DNA from: Scytalidium lignicola
Lineage: Eukaryota; Ascomycota; Leotiomycetes
NCBI GenBank assembly: GCA_002812745.2
Contig: NCSJ02000601.1
Coordinates: 1 to 14,557 of the forward strand
DNA length: 14,557 nucleotides
Reading direction: 5' to 3'
In this document: positions 9,251-14,557 of the stretch, one piece after another
Numbering within the stretch: the stretch's first letter is position 1
How the letters are laid out: each line of letters begins with the position of its first letter
Translations under genes and position numbers: made by a program
The notes under the pieces: generated by a model
What the model saw: the letters and a program-made list of their open reading frames with translations, nothing else
Told to the model about the DNA's origin: nothing
Database searches by the model: none

Positions 9251-9835
9251 ATCAACCTTAATTTTATTAGTTTAGTTATTGTTAATCTTATGGCTTTCTT
9301 TATATTTATACATAATCAATAGATTGTAGATATAAGTGTTATTGATTATATTATTAATAATTTTAATTAGTTTGATTCTGGTTCTTATTCAATGTATTCT
9401 GATCTTCATCTTATAAAGACAAGTAATAATTTTGTTCTGATTATGGGTATAAGCATTATTATACTCAAAATCACTTGTTTGGATAATTTATCTTTCTTCT
9501 TGACATTTATTAATATATAGTATATATTTACATTTCTAGTTAATATTTTCAAAGCCTTAAAACTCCTTGTATAGAATAGTAATACTTATGTTACTTCATC
9601 TGGTATATTCAATAAGAATAATATTAAATACAACATTGTTATTACCTCTTCTGTTAATATTTATTTAAGATTAGTATTCATTTTAATAATACTTATTTCA
9701 GTATTCCTTACTTGTTAAACAGTCCTTAGTCTAGATATCATTCATCAACATTTAGTATATACAAGCTTTGAGGTTGTTAAGAATACTATTAAAACTACTC
9801 TTAGTATTGATGTTAAGCTAATGAAGAAGGCTTCT
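9250..9835 (+). pseudogene. Copia family 2 copy B aspartic protease
   Basis: In frame 2, codons from 9368 read stop-F-D-S-G-S-Y-S-M-Y-S-D, which fits the copia protease active site WxxDSGAxxHM. The catalytic Asp (9374-9376), Ser and Gly are kept, and the preceding Trp has become TAG by a G-to-A change. The following strands are hydrophobic and interrupted by stops (for example near 9520, 9575 and 9718). A pre-integrase region with SLDIIHQHLVYTSFEVV and a Cys/His remnant (LCKAYKYNHFEKG, about 9850-9890) then leads into the integrase. Copy A lacks this whole segment, so the family's protease is known here only from copy B. Confidence 0.72.
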
Positions 9836-10620
9836 GACAAAGATTCTTTCCTTTGTAAAGCTTATAAGTATAATCACTTTGAAAAAGGTATTTCTTAATA
9901 ACTTAGAAAAAGATTTACTAAAGTTAATAAAGTCTTGAATATCAATGTATGTACAATTATACTTGTCAACTATAATAAGTATTACTATACTATTATTATA
10001 ATGGATAATTGTTTTAATACTACTTAAGGTTATACTTATAAAGAAAAGAAGGATGTATATAATATTATAGTTATACATTGTGCTTTTCTCAAGAATCAGT
10101 AGAATATCACTCTTAAATTGATTCAAATTAATGGTGAAAATGAGTTTAGTAAAGAGAAACTTAATACTTTCTATAATTATAAAGGTATTCAACATAAAGA
10201 GACTACTCCTTATATACTATAGCAAAATGGAGTTTTTAAAAGAGTTGAACACTTTATATTTATAAGAACTTGTACTATTATAATTGTTGTTAACATTCCT
10301 CTTATACTCTAGAATAAAGTGTATAAATCAGTTATATATATTAATAATTATCTTGTAATCAAAACTCTTATAAATAATATTACTTTATTTAAAGTCTTTA
10401 TAAAACAAGTTTCTCCTTTTAATACTAATTATAAACTTAATCTATTAAACCTTTATGTTGTTAGTTCTAAAATCTTTATACATGTTAACAAAGAATATTA
10501 TATAACTTCTTAAAAGATAACTTCTAAGGCTAAAGAAAGCATATTATTAAGCTTTGAGGATAACTTAATTTATTATTATTAAGTTCCTTTACATACTTAT
10601 AAGCTAGTTTACATTTCTTA
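9836..10620 (+). pseudogene. Copia family 2 copy B integrase
   Basis: Frame 2 continues into VNKVLNINVCTIILVNYNKHYYTI, YTYKEKKDVYN, AFLKNQ-stop, NEFSKEKLNTFYNYKGIQHK and TTPYIL-stop-QNGVFKRV (the TPxQNGVxER block, about 10202-10246). The stop-free piece 10319-10513 (MYKSVIYINNYL to YYITS) is the C-terminal core and the segment before the linker, not a separate gene. Where the catalytic acids are expected, the first two Asp are Asn and the Glu is Lys. It aligns base for base with copy A from about 9866 onward without needing gaps where compared. It is non-functional. Confidence 0.8.
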
Positions 10621-11176
10621 TATTACCTTCATAAAGGGTAATCTATGCTTAGAAAAGCTTATTGTTAAAGCTCAAGATGTTAAAGCTATTGTTAAAGTTA
10701 ATTCCTCATATTCTCCATTATCTTTATCTTCTACTCTATAAGATGTAACTCTTTCTCTACAGTTGAACTTTATATTTAAGGAGGTTGTACAACTTACTAA
10801 GGAGGAGAAGGAGATGTTTGAAGATGAGCTTCCTTAGGTAGTTGTACTTATTAAACGTAGTCATAGTCATCTAAAAGGCTTAAAGAATAAGAAGCTTAAA
10901 TAAGGACATATTAACTCTGATATTATACATATTAATCTTATAAAGAATTATGTTATATATTTACAAGTTGTAAAATCAAGTACTTAAGCTTTATCTCTAG
11001 TTGTTTCTCCATCTTCAATCATTTCTAAAGCCTTTCTTGATAAAGAAGAGATTCTTAGTCAACCTTTAGCAATTGTTATAGCTTATAGTTATTATCTTAC
11101 AACTTATTCTGCTTTGAATTTAAGGTATACTTTAATTATAACAGATGATCTTATAAAACCAAAATCTTACAAGGAA
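10621..11176 (+). pseudogene. Copia family 2 copy B IN-RT linker
   Basis: This low-conservation part of the polyprotein between integrase and RT corresponds to about 5860-6410 in copy A. It is still in frame 2. It holds an acidic block (KEEKEMFEDELP near 10798-10834), a basic block with HSHLKGLKNKKLK, and a Ser-rich stretch (LSLVVSPSSIISK), ending in ALNLRYTLIITDDLIKPKSY, which leads into the RT. No enzymatic motif is expected here. Both copies keep the acidic and basic blocks, which supports its being a real coding linker. Confidence 0.6.
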
Positions 11177-12358
11177 GCTTTTAATACTCTGTATTCTAAG
11201 GAATAAGAAGATGTTATAGTAATTAAGCTTAAGTCTTTAATAAAGTATAAGACTTTTAAGCTTACTTAACTTCTTCTTGGAAAGTATACCTTGAAGGGCT
11301 AATAAGTTTATCATATCAAACATAATACAAACTGTCAAATTGAACATTTTAAAGTTAAGTTTATAGTCAAGGAATATAAACAATGTTATAAAGTAAATTA
11401 TAATCAAACTTAGGTAAATATTGTCAAGTTAACAACATAAAAGGTATTAATGTTAGTTGTTGTTGTTTATGGCTAGCAAATACACCAAATGGACATTGTT
11501 ATAACTTTTCTAAATGGTGATATCAATGTAAAGATTTATATAGATTTCCTTGAAGGATTTACTGTTAAGGATCTTCAAGCTCTTAATGTTGAAGATATTA
11601 ATATCAATAATAACAATTATATTGTTCTTCTTCTATTGAAGTCCTTTTATAGACTGAAACAAGCTCCTTATTATTAACAGTTAAAGCTTAACTCAAGATT
11701 AGCTGAAATCAGGTTTCTTCTTCTTTAATCTAATCTTAGTGTTTTTTTCAGTCAACACTTAAATATCTTTATTTATACTTATGTTGATAATTTTCTAATT
11801 ATTAGTCTTAATAGTACTTAATTCAACAACGTTAAACAAACTCTTCATAATTTATTCAAAATGATTAATATAAGACTTATATCTTGGTTTTTAAGAGTAT
11901 ATATTATAAAGGATTAAGAAAAACATATCATTTTACTTGTCCAGGATAAGTATATCAAGAAGATTCTTGATTGTTTTAAGTATAATAATGTTAAACCTTA
12001 TTTTATACCTTTTAAGGCAAATGTAGTTAAGTTCATGGTTAAATACAATAATATAGTTACTTAACAAGATATATAACTTTATTCTGAAGAAGTTAATTTT
12101 ATTATATATCTTATAACATAAATATACTTTAATCTGTCTTTCTTAGTCTCTTAACTATTATAATTCCTTTAAAATCTATCTTTACAACACTTAAAACTAG
12201 TTAAACAAGTCTTTTAATACTTATAAAGTATTTAAGATGTTAGAATTACTTATAAAGATAACAGAAAACTTGATTTTTACAGTTTTAATGACTTTGACTA
12301 TAATGATTACTTGAAAACATATCATTTTATTATAAGTTATCTCTTCTTTTTAAGAAGA
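11177..12358 (+). pseudogene. Copia family 2 copy B reverse transcriptase and start of RNase H
   Basis: Frame 2 reads KEAFNTLYSKE, IEHFKVKFIVK, then from 11489 the longest clean RT piece, MDIVITFLNGD, IYIDFLEGF, IVLLLLKSFYRLKQAPYY (to 11674), which is the copia RT signature. The first catalytic Asp (11492-11494) is intact. The YVDD box at 11780-11791 reads YVDN, with the second Asp lost by G-to-A, whereas copy A keeps YIDD. The RNase H lead-in DFYSFNDFDYNDYLKTYHF...SYLFFL is present, and then the coding sequence stops at 12358 against the TGTTAGG of the next element. It is dead by stops, active-site loss and interruption. Confidence 0.83.
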
Positions 12359-12579
12359 TGTTAGGAATTTGAAGGTAGACCTTCAAAGCTGTACTGTAAT
12401 AGCAGAGGAGACTTGTTTAGTCATCTTTAGAGTAACAAGGTCATATACTTACTTATATATTAACATTACCAGAGGGAGAAGAGCTCTTCAAGAATTAGTC
12501 TGTATAATGCATACACCTTATTCTCTTATATCTTAACATTAGTTTGTTGTTTAAGATTAATTGTCCTTAATCCTTAATA
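12359..12579 (+). repeat. Candidate 5' LTR with hairpin, inserted in copia copy B
   Basis: It starts TGTTAGGAATTTGAAGG exactly where homology to copia copy B ends, and can end at ...CCTTAATA, which would be an RIP-altered AACA terminus. Close to the start is a perfect inverted repeat, TTTGAAGGT (12368-12376) and ACCTTCAAA (12379-12387), with a 2-base gap. The segment holds no open frame and is followed within about 35 bases by the start of a Gag-like frame, so a 5' LTR is the simplest reading. No partner LTR is in the window, so the ends are not proven. The base composition is slightly less extreme than in the copia relics. Confidence 0.45.
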
Positions 12580-12611
12580 TTTTAATTCTTCTTTTCGGAG
12601 ATAGCCTATTA

Positions 12612-13590
12612 ATGTTGAGAATAACAAGGACTTAATTAGATTACTTAATTATTATGTTAAGGAATATATCCTTTAAAAGTGAATAGAACACTTAACCAAA
12701 CATTATAAAGCTAGATAAAGAATTTACCTAACTTGAACTTATAAAGAATACAATGATTATTACAAGAAATGATAATAAAACTATAAGCTTACCTTTTATC
12801 CTTAAAGAATAACAATGATTAATTTAAGAACTTGAGGAAGAAAACACAGAATTAGAATACTAATGTAATATAAGGGATATAATAATGATAAAGGTGAAGA
12901 ATTGAGTATAAGAACTTTTATAATAATAAGAAAGGATAAAGGCTTATCTAGAATAATTATTATTTATGTTAAATTCTTAAACTTAAGAATTGTTAAGGTA
13001 TTTAACCTTAAGACTTAATAAGGAGTACTTGATAATAACTTGAATTACCTTGATAACAAATCTTCTTTTAGACATAAAGTCTTATAAGACAAAATACCAA
13101 CATACACTTTCACCAAAGCCTTTTATAAGAAGATCCTTGAAGGAATATTATAATTTTGTAAACTTTTGCAAGTTAGAATTTTGTATGTTCTTGTATAATT
13201 ACATTAACAACTTAAACAAAATCATATACAAAATAAGATACTTATTTAATATCTTGAAGTCAAAATAGAAGTATAAAGAAAGAGTAAAGATNAAAGAACT
13301 TAATAATATAAAAAGGATTTAAGAAAATAATACTTAGTATATTAAGAAATGAAAATAACTAAGAAATGAAAATAATAAACAAATACAATAGAGTAATGTT
13401 ATATATAAGACAATTAGTTAAAGTTTTTACATAATACTTAAATATCCTTAAAGAGTAAATACTAAGTATGTTAGATAAATATAAAAGGAATAACTTGTTT
13501 ATAAAGTTATTTCTTTTTCTTAAAGAGAAAATTATAAATTATAACAAACTCTTAAAGACTTATGAAGAACTAATTATAATACAATAAATA
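12612..13590 (+). pseudogene. Gag-like relic (probable Ty3/gypsy), truncated
   Basis: An ATG at 12612 opens frame 0 (MLRITRT). N-terminal pieces include ELIKNTMIITRND and a coiled-coil-like ELEEENTELE. From 13050 a 72-codon stop-free piece runs SPKPFIRRSLKEYYNFVNF, then FCMFLYNYINNLNKIIYKIRYLF, ending LKSK-TAG. This fits the gypsy Gag pattern (F-x-G-x-x-x-x-L-x-x-F...K-I-x-Y-x-x-x-x-L...W), with the final stop standing for Trp. After the N at 13292 a second phase gives FLHNT, SYFFFLKRKIINYN and TYEELI, compatible with the rest of Gag. It ends abruptly near 13590. It could instead be another Gag type, because degradation is heavy and no enzyme domain helps. Confidence 0.48.
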
Positions 13591-13600
13591 TGAGTACTGC
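13575..13600. other. Sharp boundary between AT-rich RIP-affected and normal DNA
   Basis: Upstream of this point the sequence is almost all A and T with TAA/TTA everywhere. From GAGTACTGCGGTTTTGAGC (13591 on) CpG, GGC and CCG words become common. The Gag-like frame dies at the same place. The change takes about 20 bases, so it marks the end of the repeat block. Confidence 0.72.
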
Positions 13601-14340
13601 GGTTTTGAGCACCGAATCTGGGGGCTTTGGTCGCTGTTTTATGCATCCTCGACCGCTCCCTTGGCATCCTGTCAGATATTGGCATAGGAATGCAATGAAT
13701 AAATGATAGTGGATATGAAGTCAATGGGAATAAGTACTCGACAGACATGATACAATTGATGAACAGAACAGTGTTCTAGATATTTCTATGAGTTTATATT
13801 CGAGGCATTTCGACCGTATTCAGAGTCACATACAATCTGGAGATTAGACACATCCACAGCATATAACGATAATCATATGCTGGCCCGTTCCACCTTATCA
13901 GTCAGGCACAAGACTATTTAATACATTGCTCTCTTCATTCTCAGCATCCATGATCCAGATTTCAGGAGACCAGAATAGCCCTCATTCATTTCTTAGCAAT
14001 GGTACGTCACAATTCTTTTCGTCTCGAAAGCCACCCATTTTACATGGATACTTACAGTCTTACCTGGCTCTTTCCCCCTCNTTTTTTTTTAATTTAACAA
14101 ATTTCCGTTTGAACTCGATTTTCCCCTGAGTTCTCTATATTTTTTGACCCTTAACTATCTGAGTAAATAGAAAGTAATTCGTTCGGTTTTGTTAGTATTG
14201 GGATTCTTTATTATATGTCTGATTCAACTATTGGAGCTTGGAAGCTACTGTATAATTAGAGGTTTACAAACAGGCTTACTATGAGTATAAATAAAAGGGT
14301 TCTCTCTTTTGATTCGGAGATTTAGTGTCAGGATTCTTCG
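13591..14340. other. Normal-composition DNA, no gene recognised
   Basis: Both strands were read for conserved proteins, tRNA A/B boxes and repeats, and none was found. Open frames of about 60-70 codons exist on each strand (13560-13748 minus, 13926-14129 plus), but they show no domain and the second runs through a homopolymer with an N. The region is best viewed as intergenic DNA flanking the transposon block, possibly upstream sequence of a gene beyond the right edge. Confidence 0.5.
14068..14090 (+). other. Pyrimidine tract with an N
   Basis: This is an uninterrupted C/T run (CTCTTTCCCCCTC, N at 14081, then nine T). Pyrimidine tracts are common in fungal promoters, but a single tract is weak evidence. 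The N follows the pattern of all the other Ns in the window, next to a homopolymer. Confidence 0.4.
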
Positions 14341-14523
14341 TCACGTGATAATTTCTTGTATCTATATAGTATCCAAAACACTTCCGTAAAAACTGTTGCT
14401 ATCACGTGTCAGTATCGGATTCTACGGAAGTGATGTAGCGCATTATGTAATCACGCTATGATTGGTTGATTCCAGTCTATGCATGCCTCTGAAACAAGAT
14501 CAGGAGGCAATTACGTCGTACGA
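14341..14523. promoter_or_regulatory. Promoter-like cluster: two CACGTG boxes, paired inverted repeats, CCAAT box
   Basis: CACGTG occurs at 14342-14347 and 14403-14408, each inside a copy of CACGTGATA in opposite orientation (14342-14350 plus, 14400-14408 minus). CACTTCCGTA occurs on plus at 14379-14388 and on minus at 14423-14432. CACGTG is bound by bHLH factors in fungi. An ATTGG (CCAAT on minus) lies at 14461-14465, a CRE-like TTACGTCG at 14511-14518 and the palindrome TCGTACGA at 14516-14523. This density suggests a control region for a gene beyond the right edge, or one read leftward. No start codon with a credible protein is visible here, so the target is unknown. Confidence 0.42.
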
Positions 14524-14557
14524 TTAAATAGCTTCCTACAGTTGTTACAACTTCTTA

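Larger units (their letters stand above)
8137..12358 (+). mobile_element. Ty1/copia family 2, copy B (interrupted in RNase H)
   Basis: This is the fullest element in the window: candidate LTR, Gag, zinc knuckle, protease, integrase, RT and the beginning of RNase H, all plus strand. The phase is frame 1 from 8401 to the N at 9074 and frame 2 without a break from there to 12358. It therefore kept its reading phase for over 3 kb while collecting a large number of stops, as expected of a copy decayed by substitution only. Homology with copy A ends where a TGTTAGG sequence begins at 12359, consistent with interruption by another LTR element. Confidence 0.85.
9868..12358 (+). repeat. Long direct repeat, unit 2 (family 2 copy B)
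   Basis: This is the partner of 5103-7600 in the same orientation. The repeat begins inside copy B's integrase because copy A is 5'-truncated, and ends where copy B is interrupted at 12359. The repeat units are kilobase-sized, well above the length RIP needs to recognise duplicated DNA. Confidence 0.8.
12359..13590 (+). mobile_element. Probable Ty3/gypsy-type LTR element, 5' end only
   Basis: A candidate LTR is followed by a Gag-like frame that breaks off at about 13590, where unrelated DNA of normal composition begins. The element lies inside the RNase H region of copia copy B, so it arrived later than that copy. Assignment to Ty3/gypsy rests on the Gag pattern alone, since no protease, RT or integrase of the element is in the window. 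Confidence 0.48.

Noticed and set aside
9818..10195. 125-codon open frame on the minus strand, the longest in the window
   Set aside because: It overlaps the well-supported plus-strand integrase frame of copy B. RIP puts stops in the sense frame at Gln and Trp codons while antisense frames can stay open by chance. No domain was seen.
10319..10513. Separate small plus-strand gene of 64 codons
   Set aside because: It is the stretch between two internal stops of copy B's integrase, in the same frame as the domains on both sides and homologous to 5558-5749 in copy A.
1..13590. Mitochondrial genome origin suggested by the extreme A/T content
   Set aside because: The coding content is LTR and non-LTR retrotransposons with CpA-to-TpA change, and the block abuts DNA of nuclear-like composition. 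Reading TGA as Trp would not remove the very many TAA and TAG stops.
13560..13748. 62-codon open frame on the minus strand
   Set aside because: It straddles the composition boundary, so its C-terminal end comes from the AT-rich transposon relic. No domain and no supporting context were found.
13926..14129. 67-codon open frame on the plus strand
   Set aside because: It crosses the N and T-run at 14081, so its frame is unknown beyond that point. The residues are low in information (Ser/Phe-rich) and no motif was found.
13591..14557. tRNA or other small RNA gene in the normal-composition flank
   Set aside because: Both strands were searched for B-box words such as GGTTCGAATCC and an A-box at the right distance. 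None was found.

Overview
This window looks like a transposon graveyard from a filamentous ascomycete that practises, or once practised, repeat-induced point mutation (RIP). About the first 13.59 kb is extremely AT-rich. It is packed with retrotransposon reading frames that are still recognisable over kilobases but riddled with TAA, TAG and TGA. The changes are those RIP produces: Gln and Trp codons have become stops, Cys has become Tyr and Asp has become Asn, and two homologous copies differ by transitions where I compared them base by base. The last ~970 bases have ordinary base composition and begin abruptly. No intact protein-coding gene, rRNA, tRNA or CRISPR array was found. The species cannot be fixed from the sequence.

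Layout: (1) 1-~2030, minus strand: a LINE (Tad/I-like) relic whose ORF1 carries three degraded CCHC zinc knuckles. (2) ~2035-5100, plus strand: a Ty1/copia element (called family 1 here), with Gag, a CCCH finger, protease, integrase and the N-terminal part of reverse transcriptase. It is cut off inside the RT. (3) 5100-8372, plus: copy A of a second copia family (family 2), starting mid-integrase and running through RT and RNase H to a candidate LTR. (4) 8137-12358, plus: copy B of family 2, which appears to share that single LTR with copy A. It runs from Gag through protease, integrase and RT into RNase H. (5) 12359-~13590, plus: an LTR-like segment followed by a probable Ty3/gypsy Gag, inserted into copy B's RNase H and itself truncated. 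(6) ~13590-14557: non-repetitive-looking DNA with paired inverted repeats, two CACGTG boxes and other promoter-like motifs at its right end.

The elements do not cooperate as a pathway. They are nested or recombined layers. Every frame change I could place in the three copia relics falls at an N beside a homopolymer, so decay there was almost entirely by substitution and the Ns hide uncertain homopolymer lengths. No new biological system is visible. The most informative items are the junctions, the sharp composition boundary and the motif cluster at the right end.
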